Notes: generated from the sequence alone by a model not told the origin. A DNA stretch of 64,000 nucleotides from Mytilus edulis (GCF_963676685.1 NC_092344.1:101276749-101340748), one strand, 5' to 3'; positions 24,620-37,405 are shown, counted from the first letter of the stretch. A program made the numbers and translations.

Positions 24620-27600
24620 ATGATGATGAGCTATTACAAGTATATCATGTTAACAGTATGTTCCTTTGCCTTCTGGATAACAAATGGGAACTTAATTTTG
24701 ATAAATAAATATGTGAAACAGAGCGGTTTCAGTGATCTGTTGTGTACTGAGGGCAAGGTTTCAAGTAAAATTAATACTAAAACAGTATTCACATGTGCTA
24801 AATATTGTGCGTTAACCTCAAGCTGTGTTTCATTTTTCTACAACCAGAATGGACCTTGTCAACTACATAATATAAGCTTGTATAATACTTCATTATGTAT
24901 CGGACATTTGGATACATCTTATTATGTACGAAAAGGTTAGTATTGTGAAGACCATCAGTTATAAATGTGAAGATGGATGGAAAGTTACTGTTTCTGTTTG
25001 GTAAGGTTTTCTCAACAAAAAAATTCCTGGAATTAAATTCAGACAGCAAGGATTCTTTAATCAGATTCCAAGCCAAATACGTGCATTGAATTTTAAATTA
25101 CAGTCATATGAATGTTTTCTCCCTATCAGTTTTGTCCATTGCTTTTATGAGAATATCCTATTGCTATTAATACACTCTTTTATATGATTTTTGGCAGTTA
25201 TTTCCTAATATAAAGCTTAAGGTAAAGAGAGCCTTTACAGAAGTTAGACATGGAAATTGGTCTTTGTTTGCTGATTATTTTTTTTAAAGAACGAGTTTCA
25301 AACTTCTACATTGCATTTCCACGGAAGCAAGGCAGTGACGGATTCAGAACTTTTCATGAGGGGGACCTGCTGACTGACGTAAAGGGGTGAGGCGCTCCAG
25401 CCAAGTTTCAGTGATACCCTATATAGTCAACCAAATTTTTCCCACTAAAAGAGGGGAGGCGGGGCCCGCCCCCTGGATTCGTCTATACAAGGAAGGAAAA
25501 AAGCAATACAAATAGTTTCTGTTATGGTTTCTGTTGAATAATATGTTATGTCGTATCTTATGTTGTCCAAATATTTTTAAAATTGCCTTTCAATACAGTC
25601 ATTGTCATATTCCCGAATATGGCCGTTATACTGAGTGTGAATTTGTACTGTTGTGCGGCGTGTCTCGGTGTTTTGTACATTCAACTACCATGTATTTATT
25701 TTTGATGTTTTTGTTATGATTTCGTCTGGATAGTCTGTTATGTCTTATTGTTTGCAGTCCAAATAACTATAAAATTGTCTTTTCATACCATTGTCATGAA
25801 AGTTGTGAAAATAATTGTATAAAGTGAGAGATTGCATGTTTCGTAAGTATCACTGATTTTGATATTCTGTGATGTGTGTCAATGATGGAATATGTTCATT
25901 GTGGTTCTGCGAATGGCATGTTGTGTCGACTATTTAATTTACATTATTTGTTTGTGCATTTCAGTGTTAGGAATGTTTTTGCATGTGTGTGTGCTGTATT
26001 TCTGTCAGGTAGTGTTCTAGCGATCTTTTTTTTAACATTGTCATACAGCGGGCGGTTTAGCTAGCCTTTAAACTAGACTTAACCCACTAAGTTAATCTTA
26101 AAATGTTCTGTACTAAGTCAGGAATATAACAGTTGTTATCAAATAGTTAGTTTCTAAGTGTGTTGGTGTTTGTTTTTGTTGCACTTCGGTGCTACTATAA
26201 AGTTGATGGGTTTCCCTCGGCTTTGGTTGGTTACCCAGATTTGTTTTCTCTCTTTACCTTTGAACACCGGTAAACTACTTGTGCCTTTATTTAAAGAAAC
26301 TATTGATGCTAATATTTTCCAAGTTACGAACCATCTATGACAATTTGAAAGTTCGACATAAACCAATCAAAAATCTCTGACCATGTTATATTTTCAAACA
26401 CAACACATATTGAATTATGATCAAATCAAATCAACAGTGTGATACACGTCAAGGTAACATAGACATCAAATATCTCTTATCAACGAGGTTCATAAAAAGA
26501 TTAAAACCAATTTGAGCATTGTGATATTACAAACAAACAACAATCATTGACATATATTGTCTCTGCACTTTTCTGAAATGTAACATTCATTAGATCTATG
26601 AAGGCTAAACTTTATTTTTTTTATTTTTTGCTGTTAACTAGCTAGGGGGAGAATGGGGTAAGTGAACACATTAAGCGTATACACACGTTTCCGCTCGCTG
26701 GGACATGGATGATATTTTCCACCTCCGTTCCAATAAATTATGTGTAGACCTTTCTTCATATTTTTAGGCATTTTTTTCAGTTCCTACCACGGGCTTGTTG
26801 GAAATCAAGGACTAGATCAAACAGCGAAAAAGGACCACTTACCCCATGTATTGGGGTAACTGGTCATATACGAGTTAATGTAAAAGAAGTGCTCTAAGTC
26901 CATTTTCTTGGGTTAATCGCCTCGATTCCACCTTTTATTCCTACCTCCGAACTCTGTCAGATTGATTGATCATAAAAAAAAATGTATTTACGCCCAACTT
27001 CCGACTGCCAACTGCATGATGCTAATATTAGCCAATATATTAGCTTTTCATACACCATGTTACGTTTTATCAGTTCAGTGTCTATCTCTCCCTTTCAGAA
27101 ATGTTCTGCAAATTTAGCAAGAAGAAATTCAGAAATTTTGCTTTCACATTTCAGTCATTGTCGGTTTTTTTGAAAGGGTATGTGTGGGATGATTTTCGAA
27201 TATTGCAAATTTTGATTGGTTTGGGAATTTTTTTTGTGTGTTTTGGATGGAAATTTAATCATGGTTATTTTTGTTTTTTTGTGACTTCTTGAAATATCCC
27301 AATGGGAACAATGGTTTCGTCATGATTGCTGCGTTCTAAAATCGACCAAACTCTTCCCTTTTAATGGTATGCTATTCTGTTCAATTTAATTTGTGTTTTC
27401 GTCCTGATTATGCATGACACGTTTGTAACTAGATGTCAATCAATCAATCTTACAAATACATGTATGTATAGTTACAAGGGAAAATTTAAAGCCCTTCTAG
27501 AGCACCTGAAGTCGCCTATTAAAGTGTTTTCGGGTCCGTGTTTCTCATTTGTTTTTAGTTTCGATGTTATATGTTGTTGTTTGTCCTTGTGTGTCTTGTC

Positions 27601-30600
27601 TTATTTGTTCCCGGGTTTGTCTGTTTAGTGTTATTCACTTTTTTTGGATAGTGCTTCAGAACTTCTTTTTTTTTTATGAATGTATTGATTTGGTAAATCT
27701 CTTAATTAATATTCAATGATATTAAGAGGATATAACATATTTAATGATTATGATAACTATTGACAACACAATCCACTATAATAATTGGTCATATTTTGAA
27801 ACATGTCAAGGTTTGTTACACACGAAGTGTGAAAGTTCATGCCCAAACTTTCCAGTACACGACTCGTGATACCCATCGCTACATCTCGTACATTCAACCC
27901 AGTCTTCATCGTCAGAGTTGTCATCCATGTAGTTCCCGTTACAATAAGTACAGGTGGAGTCAGACTGGTCTTTTGCTAGTGAACTGTCATTCTCCTTGTT
28001 TTTAGCCAAACGCTTCTTTGTAATCTTATTTGCCTTAATTCTCTTCTTCAATGTTTGATCCAGTTCTTTTTTCTTTTTCTTTTCCTCCCTCTCCATTTTC
28101 CATTGATCCTTTCCCTCTTGAACTCTGTTTTCTCTTCTTCTTTTCGTTTCAGTTCATTTAAAAATTCTCTTTCTGTTAGACATCTAGCCTCTGTTACTCG
28201 TCTGGTCTTTTTCTCCGTTCTTTGTTTGACGACTTCAGGGGTTCTTAGAATTTCTCTCAAATAAGTTTTTTCGGATGAAGTTGATGGAACTTGCGGGTTT
28301 ACGGCAGAGACAGATTGCTCTTCATTGGCGGTTGTAGTTAGTCGCGACTGGTTCTGGTCTTTGCTAACATCATGGCCATTCTCTATTGATGCTTCAACCT
28401 CGACATTGAGCACAGACGTCTTTGATGGTCCATATGCCTCTATTGGGATAGCATTCGGTTTAAATGGAAATATCCCAGTAGCTCTGAAGCCACTGAATAT
28501 ATTCACTAGATTTTTTCATTAAAGGCTTGCTTGAATAAGCCACAAAAATCGTAGCGCGTGACTATTCTTCCTGGATTCTGCCTAAGAAATGCCTCACAGC
28601 ATAGATTGTACGACCTTTTCAGCGGTCCAAATACGTTTCTATCGAGTGGCTGTGTCCAGTGCGTTGTATGGAGAGGAAGACAGAACATTTCTATCTGATT
28701 GGATACGGCTGTTTCCAACAGATTCACTGTTATGTGTGAAGAATGTCCATCCAGTATGAGCAGCACAGGTCTATGAGGAGGGAGATTAGGTATAAACAGC
28801 TTTTTAAACCAATTATTGAATAAATCTGAATCAATAAATGAACTCTTACTGCATGCAAATAATGTGTTTGCTGGTGCATTGCCCATCAATGCTTGGCTTA
28901 CTCTTTGTCCCTTAAAGATGAGCATTGGTGGTAGAACTCTTGCCTCTGCGTTCACACAGCATAACGCGGTTACATTTTCGCCTCGTTCTCCGCTTGTTTT
29001 GGAATGCACACTCTTTTTGCCTCTTTTCCCTACAACCTTTGATGGATCATGTACGGTACTCACGCCAGTCTCATCCGCATTGAAAATTTGCTGGGGCTTA
29101 TCCTTAATGTTCAGTTTATCCATAAAAATTCCAAGCTTTTGAAAGTAAGCTGAAATGACTTTTGGATTCAGCATTGAACTTCGTGCTGCGCTTAGACCCT
29201 CTGGTATGCGTACAGATAAACATGGATGTCGATCTCTAAACCCTTGCCACCAATCATAACCGGCACTTTTCTTATCATTGTTAAAACTGTTTTCTCCCCG
29301 ACCTTACGGCTATCTCGTAGGCTAGCTTTCGGACATCTGTGATAGTTAAACCAAACCCTCTTTCCTCCATTCTTAGTATATGCCCAACCAAAGCTTCTTC
29401 ATCCTTTATGGCAAGTACTGTGGGTTTTGTTACTGGTGAATCCAGATCCATAGTTTTCAGTCTCCGAAGTAGTGTTGTTCTTGGTATATTATACAACTTT
29501 GATGCTTTCAATTTAGACATGCCCCCACTCTTTACATGGCGAACCGCTTCTTTCAGACCCTCTTTTGACCACTTTCCTTGCTTTGGAGGAGTCCATCCTT
29601 TTTTCTTTCTAGCCATTTTGCTGAAATAAAAGAGATGTAGGTTGTATTGCTTTATATGAGTGTTTTATACACTACTAGTATATATACATATTTAACAATT
29701 GAGACTGCCGTCGATATACAAAATTGCGGGAAACACATATTGTTTACAAACATTGGCTAGTATTTGTAACTTTTTATCAGATTCTCGAGCTCTTTGAGAT
29801 GTATCCAATTAAACATGTTATTTACCCCCCCCCCCCCTTTTCTTTCTTTTATGATTTCTTCATATGTACCTACAAATCCTCTGGAAAACCTTTTATAACC
29901 TTTTTGTAAGTTTTCATAAATTTTGATGCACAATACAAAACAATAGAAAAGTAAAGACACATACCAAGTATGTTTATTTTTTAACAATACGAGTTGTCCA
30001 CTTTCCCAATGGTAATGGGGTAAGTGGACACCTCGGTTGTTATCGTGTTTTTCAAGAAATGGAAACAAATTTATTCCTTGTCGACCATTTAAAGTGATAC
30101 ATTTTATTATGATGCATTTGTTGTGGCTATTGAATTATAACTAAGCATAAAGGGGGATTGTGTGCACTGATCTGCTTTAGGATATGTTTTATGCAAATTT
30201 TTGGCTTTTTTAATGAATGCTATGACGTCATATTGAAAGCTACTTGCAACACGGCACCGCTTCTTCTGTTTTACTCAAAGCAGCAATTTTCCGCACAGAT
30301 AAATAAGTTTTTGGGTTTGAATCGTATTCCTTGGTATCCAAGTTAGATCAAGTAAAGTTATTTTCAACGGAATCCCACATACATTTATTGTAAAAGACAA
30401 TTTAGAGAACGTACATATTCGGCGGGTATACGACATGTACGCCGCCATATTGCAGAAGCAGGATGTTTTTATTTAGCTAGTTGTGTATTTTTTTTATGTC
30501 ATTGTACTATCAAAATAATCATTGAAAGTCTCATGTTAAGGCCATATTTGTCGTTTTAAGAATCTCAAGTATGCATTCACGAACGTTTGTCGCCGAACCA

Positions 30601-33600
30601 GCAAAAAAAATAATATGCCTGAATATTTACTGCTAATGTGCATTGACCTTCAATTTACCTTTTAACTTTTCTTTGACTTTCTCCGTTGTGTTGATTAGCT
30701 ACGTGTCCGACGGGAGACAACTCGCATTAAGACAGCTACCGGAAATAACTAACGCGGTGACCACTTACCCCACATGTCCACTCACCCCAATCTCCCCTAT
30801 ATAAAAAGATTATATTTTTTTGGATTCGAGCGTCACTGATGAGTCTTTTGTAGACGAAACGCGCGTCTGGCGTATATACAAAATTAAGTCCTGGTATCTA
30901 TGCTGAGTTTATTTAATACTCCAGACGCGTATTTCTACTCTTTATTTTAATATCTAAGTGTTATGTTTAAAGTGTTGAGCGCCTTGTGAAAAATATGAAC
31001 TTTCAATCTGTTTCCAAATTTTAACAGTATAGTTTAAAAGATTAAAATATCTTAAAAGACACAAAATTTTGACGGTTGAAGTTATCTTTGGATAAATTAT
31101 AACAGTTATAAATTTTTCAATTTAGATTTAGTACCTGAAACCACAACAACGATACTAACAACACGCTCCTTGTCACTTATCGAAACAACGACCTTAACAA
31201 TACAAACATCAAGCGGACAATTATCATGTGACCACGACTGGTTGTCGATTGGCACAGGTTGTTATCTGATATCACCTCCAGATGCTACACGACAGACATG
31301 GCAAAATGCGACGGTAAGATGCATGTAGTTGCCAACAACCCCAAGCTCCAAATCATTCTATTATTTTCATTATTTTCTTGATATTGTCAAAATTGCAAAA
31401 AAAGTTCTATCAAAAGAATTGGAAATTTTCATTGATTTATTTTTAAACCTAGATATACCGACAATGTTCGGATCATTTGCTTTTGCATATATACGTTAAA
31501 TATAATTACAGGTTCTTTTATTTTATTTTCAAGATTGCGAGCACTATGGCCAAATCAAAACGACTTATTGTATTTACCGATTTTTATATGCAGTATTCAG
31601 AAACACATACTATCTCCCCGGTTTTCATGTGGATTCGTTTCGCTCAGTTTTCAGTTCGCTGTAGTGTTTTGTGTACTCTTGTTTGTCCTTATTAGTGATG
31701 GAAGGCAAATTGTTCTCATGAACTTGTTTTATATTTACCAGGTATCTAAGCAATCATCTAACATGTATTAGCAATTATCGCGCAATCAACAATCCGGCAT
31801 CTAGTATTATTAGAATTCAAAATGCATTGCTGTTTTGTAAATAAAACAAATTCAGTCAACAGAAGAAACGGATATTAAGTATCATTTTACGTATCTGATT
31901 AGCAAATTCTTCATTTGTTGTGAATGTATTAAATTCGGTTGTATAAAACAAAATCTATACAATAACATGTAACTTTAACATTCAGTTGCATGACTAAAAT
32001 AGAATAAAATGAAACAAATTTTTATTTAAGTAAAACCTAAGACTCCATAGACAACAGCTTTTAAACGATGTAATGTAAGAGTAATTAAATAACTTAACAG
32101 TTTGAAGTGCGTCCATCTATATTGTAAAATCGGTGAATGACGCAATAACTGTCCTTTATTGTTTCCACGATTACCTCTGATTATATGTGTTAAAGACCAT
32201 TGTGCATATTTCTGTTAATTCACCCATTAATATGCTACATTTAGCATCTGAGCACGTTTTATTTTCAAAACATGTCCGGTTTTTTGTTTTGTTTTATAAT
32301 AATTTGTAACTCGCAAGTTTTCCTATTTTCATTGTAAATTTTTTTAATGTTTAGCAAAATATATTATTTTAAAAACATGTCATTCAACTGTACGATGAAG
32401 AAGAAATTAATGAACTGAGCAAAACCTGTAGCGCGAGACTTTCCCGAGTATTGCTTGTAAAATACATTACTTGTTTGTTTTCGAAAACTGTCAGTGAAGA
32501 TTTAATCTTGATGGATTAACGAAAGCTCCTTCAATTTGCTGTTTATGAAGGTATTGGTTATCTGCATCAAATAGAATGGATTGTCGCTGTAATTCTATAG
32601 TTATGTCTATTCTTTTTGATGTTTCTAATTCTATTTATTTCATTCTTCTAATCCAAAAATTTTGCAGCGTTTTTATGAAATACTTCTATTCACCTAAGTG
32701 ATGGATGCCTCTAAGTATTCTTATTGACATTACTGCTTTCTTGTATTTTAGCTTATGAATTATAATATTTTAGAGAGATAATGCTCTCTAATATTCGTGC
32801 AGAAAAAAAACCTTGTGAGACAAACGACAGAGTCTGACATCAATTCAGTTTAAAGTAGTATTGAGATGAAAGGTCAGTTCATGCGTAAGCCGCCTTTTCG
32901 CTCGTCTGATCTTTAAGATTTCGTTTTAGTGACGTTCAAAGGACAAGAAAGAACAATCGGAGTTTGTAAGAATTAATCAACGGATATTATCTACCCCTTG
33001 TATTATAAATAAGTATTGTATAATACCAAAAAAAACATTTGAATGCTTTAAAATAGGGTGCAATAGTTCTAAATATTACGTATATCAAGATGACAATGAC
33101 TTTATATTCACCAAACACAATCTATATTTAAAATCAAGTTAAAGCGAAAACCATCTTTCGTAACAACTTCTGTTTTCTTAATTATAGTATTATTCTACCA
33201 GTCAACGCAATCCAATTTTTTAAATTAATTTTTTGTTATCTTTGTGGACTTTTTCAAGTGTACTCTATTTAAACAAATAAACATTTATTGAAGTTATAAG
33301 TTTACTGAAAGCACCACTGTCTATGTATTCGATTATTTCAGTCCTGTACGTTATGAAATTGATATAGTGTCAGATTTTTCGAAAAACGAGAAGGTTTTTT
33401 TAAAGGAAAAATTAGTTAAAAAGACTATGATTGATTAAAACAACACAAATTGAAAAAATCGAAAGTGAAATGTTAACATCGCAAAAGATTAAAAGTACAC
33501 AAGATTTAATATAAAAACTTGGGGATGAAATCAGGCATGTGAAAGATAGGCAGGTAAGTCAATTCCGGTCATAAAGCATTTCAGTTGAATCTTAACAATC

Positions 33601-36280
33601 AACAACAAAATATTGAACGCTGAACGGTCGCATCAAACCATGTCAAGCACTAAAAAAAAATCACCATTTATATTTAAAATTGTTTTAACAGACACATTAA
33701 ATGATTTCATTTAATGAAAGTACTCATTTTATTTTATGTTAAAGCAACTAACTTATTTCTACACATTTTATAATTAATTTCTTGACAGGAAATTTGTAAA
33801 AATAGAGATGGTTACCTAGCGGCCATAGAAACTGCAGAAGAAAATCAACTGTTGAAAGAATACATAGGATCCTTAGGTAAATGAATTGATAACACATATG
33901 ACATTTAAATATAACCTACAAAATAAACTCATCATAGATACTAGACCAAACTTGAAATAATTATGATCGGAAGTCAATCACAGGACATAATAAAAAAAAA
34001 ACGGGGTTTCAATACCCAAAGTGTCAGTGAGTAAGAGCTTTTCATTTAAGGTTCTTGAAGTAATTTTCTAAGTTGACACGTCGTGTTTCGTAAGAAACCA
34101 ATTATATTGATAATCTAATCACACTTTTACTATATTTTAAACTAAAGAGTTAAATTGTTTTTATTTGAATGATAACATATGATTTAAATAAGTCATTAAC
34201 AGTAAAAGTAACTTAAACGTTTGTCATGACCATACGATTATAGCAGAAATACTCACATGGTCCAGACCACTATTAACCTATGGAATCATACCGATTTGTC
34301 CCTTTGAAAATCAGACTCTATAGCAAAGTAAAAATCCAATTATTCGAATTTATCAAAAGGTCTGAGAGATTTCTTGTTATGTAGAAAATGTATTTACGGT
34401 ACATCCACGTCATCATCATCATCATCAACGTTTTCAATGTTTACATCTATTTCTGTTTCATTTGTTTTTTTCTCAATTGATAGACTCGTAAAATATTGTT
34501 TATTTTGATATAGCATGCTCATATTAATATTGTATTGTAAATTATTGTCATTCGGAGCGGACTTCATAAGTATGGCTTACTTGTGTCCAATCCATTTTAC
34601 TTTGAGTTAATAAAATATGTTTAAACTAAACCATCAAATTCACACATGAAACATCTAATTCCACAATAAACTTCCTTGATACATCTAGCACCCTCTCTGT
34701 AGGTATAATAAACACACATATATACTCTAAACCTACAGATACTCATCAATACTTGTCGCCTGAAAGTTGCCATCCTCCACACTGCACGAAAAGCATTCCA
34801 TGCAGCCAAGCTCTCAGAATAAGGCGAATCTGCGCCTCTGAAGACACTGCAAAACAACGTCTGGGGCAGCTCAAAGGACATTTGAAAAAAAGGGATATCA
34901 ACACAAAAACATCAAAAATATTTTTCGAAAAGCGCAATCCATTCCAAGATTGATTGATTGATTGTTGGTTGCTTAACGTCCAGTGGCAAATATTTCATGC
35001 ATATTCAGGACGAGAACAAGTTCACAATAAATACAATAGGTAGGTTGATACGATAGAGGCCATCTGGGATGATGGTCGGGGAAATTTGGACTGCCACTGG
35101 AAAATGAGGGTATCTTGGATAGGGACAGACATTTTGCCTTACAACAGGCCACCTACGGACCCCTCAAAAGAGTTGTTGCAAGGGTTCTTAACGTGCAAAG
35201 AGCGTGGCACTCTCTTTACACGAGGCATCGGATTTAACGTCCCCTTCTGACCGGACGTGACTGCGAACTTGATACATCCCGCACAGCCAAACGGACGCCC
35301 CACTTCGGCAAGCGTTTTACTGCCGGTCGGAAGAAGACCAAGTGACTATATTTCTATACCCCAGTCACCCTTGGGGATTCCATTCCAAGAAGCAGTCTGC
35401 TAACTTACAAAGAAAAAATAAAGTAAAAGAATCCCACGTGTGCTCACTTACCCGAGAAATAGTTTCAAGATCATTCGTGTTCATTGGACAGCAATCGAGA
35501 AACATTATAAGTTATCCAAAATCTTTCCTGAGCCTCCCATGAATGCCTTCAAACAACCTAACAGCCTGAGAAATATACTTGTCCGTGCTAGCCTTTCCAA
35601 ACCTAACCATACTGTAGGTAATTGCCAGCCTTGTGGGGATAAGCAACATTCATCAACATTTCACAGTAAGACCACAGAAAAGACATACAAGATTTTCTGC
35701 AATGTCAACTGCAAAAGCTCAAACGTGATTTATGTTCTTGAGTGTCCTATATGTGGTCTCCAATATGTTGGTGAATCTATGCAGCCATTTCACAAACGCC
35801 TTAATGGCCACAGGAGTGACCTCACAAAAAAACCCGTATATTCCTGTCAGCCAACACTTCAGGTTACCAGACCATAATCTGAAAGATTTTGTTCACATGA
35901 AGATCCTTGTGATTGTACGCAAAGAATGAATCGGGAGAAGTTTTGGATAAAAGAACTGGTTGTCCTCCATCCAGATGGAATCAATAGAAAGAAATAATTA
36001 AATTTAGTCTAATGTTAATATTATGATATTCAGGATTTTGGATTAAAATCAATCGACCAAAACTTACCTGTTTTATTACTGATCTATTTTTAAACCTTAT
36101 TCATTATGTATCAGTATTGTTAAAACTTATAATACTGAGGAAGGCCATTTGTTGAGCCGAAATATCGGTATTGTTACACACTCTTTTAGACTCGTATATT
36201 TTTTTTTTGTTTGTGTAGTATTGTCAATTTTGATGATCCAATACCTATTGAGTTTACTGGTTGGTAGATTCTTATAGACT

Positions 36281-36345
<65 letters not shown>

Positions 36346-36777
36346 AATATCAACTTCACTTGTTTAAAACATTTATCATGCATTATGTTTCTTGTCACTT
36401 TTGTATACAATGTACTTTGTTTACATTCTAACCCGCCAGGGTTTCATGTTTTTTGCAATAAAGATTTATATTAAAACATCAGAAGAAGAAATGCAATTTA
36501 TATTACAAATATACGATGTTCAATTTTAGGTGCAACTTCAAAAGATTATTTCATCGGAGGTTCTGATCTACAAATCGATGGCACCTTTGTATGGGAGCAC
36601 AGCGGTGACGTGATCAATTTACATGGTAGTGGTTTCCACGACTGGATGTCAATAACTCAGCCAGATAATACCGATGATCACCATTGTATGGTACTTTATG
36701 GACAAGCCAGTCATATGTGGAATGATGTTTCGTGTACATATGCTAGGGAATTCATTTGTGAAAAAGACCCACTATGA
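24620..36777 (+). CDS. secreted PAN/apple plus C-type lectin domain protein, 4 exons, 279 aa
   Basis: Exons: 24620-24935, 31126-31313, 33789-33876, 36530-36777 (stop TGA). All introns are GT-AG, phases 1, 0, 1, and 840 nt is in frame. Residues 1-22 are a signal peptide; there is no later membrane segment, so it is likely secreted. PAN/apple-type region about 36-104 has Cys 42, 59, 63, 69, 80, 93 with the CxxxC and F-x-Y core. A Thr-rich linker (106-135) is probably O-glycosylated. The lectin domain, about 140-276, has Cys pairs expected to be 140-151, 171-274, 250-266 (long form). FIGG at 205-208, QPD at 241-243 and WND at 261-263 fit a calcium-dependent fold; QPD is classically linked to galactose-type preference. 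Role is probably carbohydrate recognition, for example in mucosal immunity (inference). The start has three ATGs in a row; a TTTCTGGCAG just upstream could accept a noncoding first exon. Confidence 0.88.
25350..25495. repeat. possible short TIR element
   Basis: GGATTCAGAA near 25340 and a complementary CCCCCTGGATTCGTC end near 25484 bound a GC-richer segment (GAGGGGGACCTGC, GGCGGGGCCCGCC) unlike its AT-rich surroundings. No clear target duplication, so the boundaries are tentative. Confidence 0.4.
26165..26300 (+). repeat. interspersed repeat family 5
   Basis: GTTGCACTTCGGTGCTACTA, GGGTTTCCCTCGGCTTTGG and TTTGAACACCGGTAAACTAC. It ends about 345 bp before the pogo-type element, in intron 1 of the lectin gene. 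Confidence 0.6.
27460..27640 (+). repeat. interspersed repeat family 4 (nested in the pogo-type element)
   Basis: AAATTTAAAGCCCTTCTAGA, GCACCTGAAGTCGCC, GTTTTTAGTTTCGATGTT and TTGTCCTTGTGTGTCTTG are family 4 landmarks. Confidence 0.55.
27806..29616 (-). pseudogene. pogo-type transposase with C-terminal zinc finger, frameshifted
   Basis: Begins at 29616 with MARKKKGWTPPK. An N-terminal psq-type helix-turn-helix (GMSKLKASKLYNIPRTTLLR) and a CENP-B/Tc5-like second DNA-binding half are followed by a DDE domain. The likely catalytic acidic residues lie in NADETG, LILDGHSSH and QPLDRN. A Lys/Glu-rich coil follows, then a PHD-like finger with CTYC, CTRC and H-x2-SC near 27850-27960. The frame breaks at about 29290 (extra base or loss of two), at 28505-28515 (an A6 run one base short) and at about 28100-28140 in another purine-rich tract. 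As drawn it cannot make a full transposase. Homopolymer sites leave assembly error possible for the second and third breaks. Confidence 0.85.
30825..30915 (+). repeat. interspersed repeat family 3 (core only)
   Basis: GGATTCGAGCGTCACTGATG followed by GTAGACGAAACGCGCGTCTG, starting about 30 bp right of the pogo-type element and about 210 bp before lectin exon 2. Confidence 0.75.
31314..33788. other. intron 2 of the lectin gene
   Basis: About 2.5 kb of AT-rich sequence. I found no repeat family member, RNA gene or coding exon in it; the 72- and 78-aa frames at 31477-31771 resemble no family I know. Confidence 0.6.
34955..35350 (+). repeat. interspersed repeat family 6 (plus copy)
   Basis: Runs from GATTGATTGATTGTTGGTTG through GCTTAACGTCCAGTGGCAAA and ACAACAGGCCACCTACGGAC to GAAGACCAAGTGAC and CCCAGTCACCCTTGGGG. 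The inverted partner is at 59025-59460. GC content is clearly above its surroundings. Confidence 0.85.
35370..36000 (+). pseudogene. 3' end of a Penelope-like retroelement, GIY-YIG endonuclease, frameshifted
   Basis: A 145-codon frame (35440-35877) contains PNSLRNILVRASL, a CQPCGDK cysteine pair and the GIY-YIG core (VIYVLECPICGLQYVGES, then the R of KRLNGH). Reading then moves frame through FRLPDHNLKDFVH at about 35860-35910 and again to REKFWIKELVVLHPDGINRK, stop near 35998. This order (linker, CCHH-like cysteines, GIY-YIG, WI.L..L.P.GIN) is typical of Penelope-like elements. No reverse transcriptase remains, so it is a 5'-truncated relic in lectin intron 3. Confidence 0.75.
36285..36341. 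repeat. (TA)n microsatellite
   Basis: About 28 uninterrupted TA dinucleotides in lectin intron 3. The poly-Ile/Tyr frame over it is an artefact. Confidence 0.98.
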
Positions 36778-37082
36778 CGTCATATAGAAATATAATATCA
36801 TGATATTACCATTTCAATGTAAATAGAATGCATACAAGCTAAATGGAGGTATTATTTCGGTGATTTTTAAAGTTTTCTTCAAATTTTTAATCAGCAAATC
36901 TTCAAAATGCGTCTGTTTAATTAATACAGGATCAATAAGAAATATTAAATATAAAGAAGTAAAACATGAACATGATGAAAGCAACTTTGTTACTTTCATG
37001 TGTTCGAGGCGCTTTTCTATATTTACCTCTATCGGGAACACTCGCAGCCGAATATCTGAAAAAGCACAAGATGAAAAAAAAC

Positions 37083-37088
37083 AATAAA
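37083..37088 (+). terminator. candidate poly(A) signal of the lectin gene
   Basis: AATAAA about 305 nt past the stop at 36777. No competing hexamer is nearer in the expected orientation. Plausible, unproven. Confidence 0.4.
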
Positions 37089-37119
37089 TGTTGAAGTGCT
37101 TTATGAACAAAAGAAATCA

Positions 37120-37405
37120 ATTGGATGTTGGATGTGAACGGATTGATAATTTAGTCTTAGGTGTAATATTTTTTTATTTGTTGTTAGAGGCCTTTGTTAT
37201 ATATCAGTATACACATGTATGGTCAGATTATGTTTCTGTTTATAAGAGAGAATTGTTCCCCTTTTGTCAGTATTTTGTATTAATGTTTGTGACGTCATCG
37301 TTGTCCGATTAAAATGTAGAAATGGAAGCTGACGTGTTTTTATATGTCCGTATGCAATCGCCTCCATCCTTGCTACCAGAGCTGTCCCCCTAGTCTGTAA
37401 TATGG
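37120..37405 (+). repeat. diverged family 1/2-associated modules
   Basis: GATGTGAACGGATTGATAAT at 37130 and GTGACGTCATCGTTGTCCGA at 37291 both recur, in swapped order, at 39380 and 39147. The 3' UTR of the lectin gene would run into this repeat. Confidence 0.7.

Larger units (their letters stand above)
26645..30797 (-). mobile_element. pogo/Tigger-type (Tc1-mariner superfamily) DNA transposon, 4153 bp, inserted in lectin intron 1
   Basis: Left end GGGGGAGAATGGGGTAAGTG and right end (reverse strand) GGGGAGATTGGGGTGAGTGG form imperfect TIRs flanked on both sides by TA (26643-26644 and 30798-30799), the target of this superfamily. Seven copies or near-copies of a TGGGGTAAGTGG motif lie at or near the ends (see findings). 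The transposase at 27806-29616 runs on the minus strand. A family 4 repeat (27460-27640) lies inside the left, 3' flank. Confidence 0.9.

Noticed and set aside
28055..29629. plus-strand frames of 69-108 aa opposite the pogo-type transposase
   Set aside because: Shadows of the minus-strand transposase, whose domains and catalytic residues are recognisable.
36186..36410. poly Ile-Tyr frame
   Set aside because: Produced by the (TA)n microsatellite.
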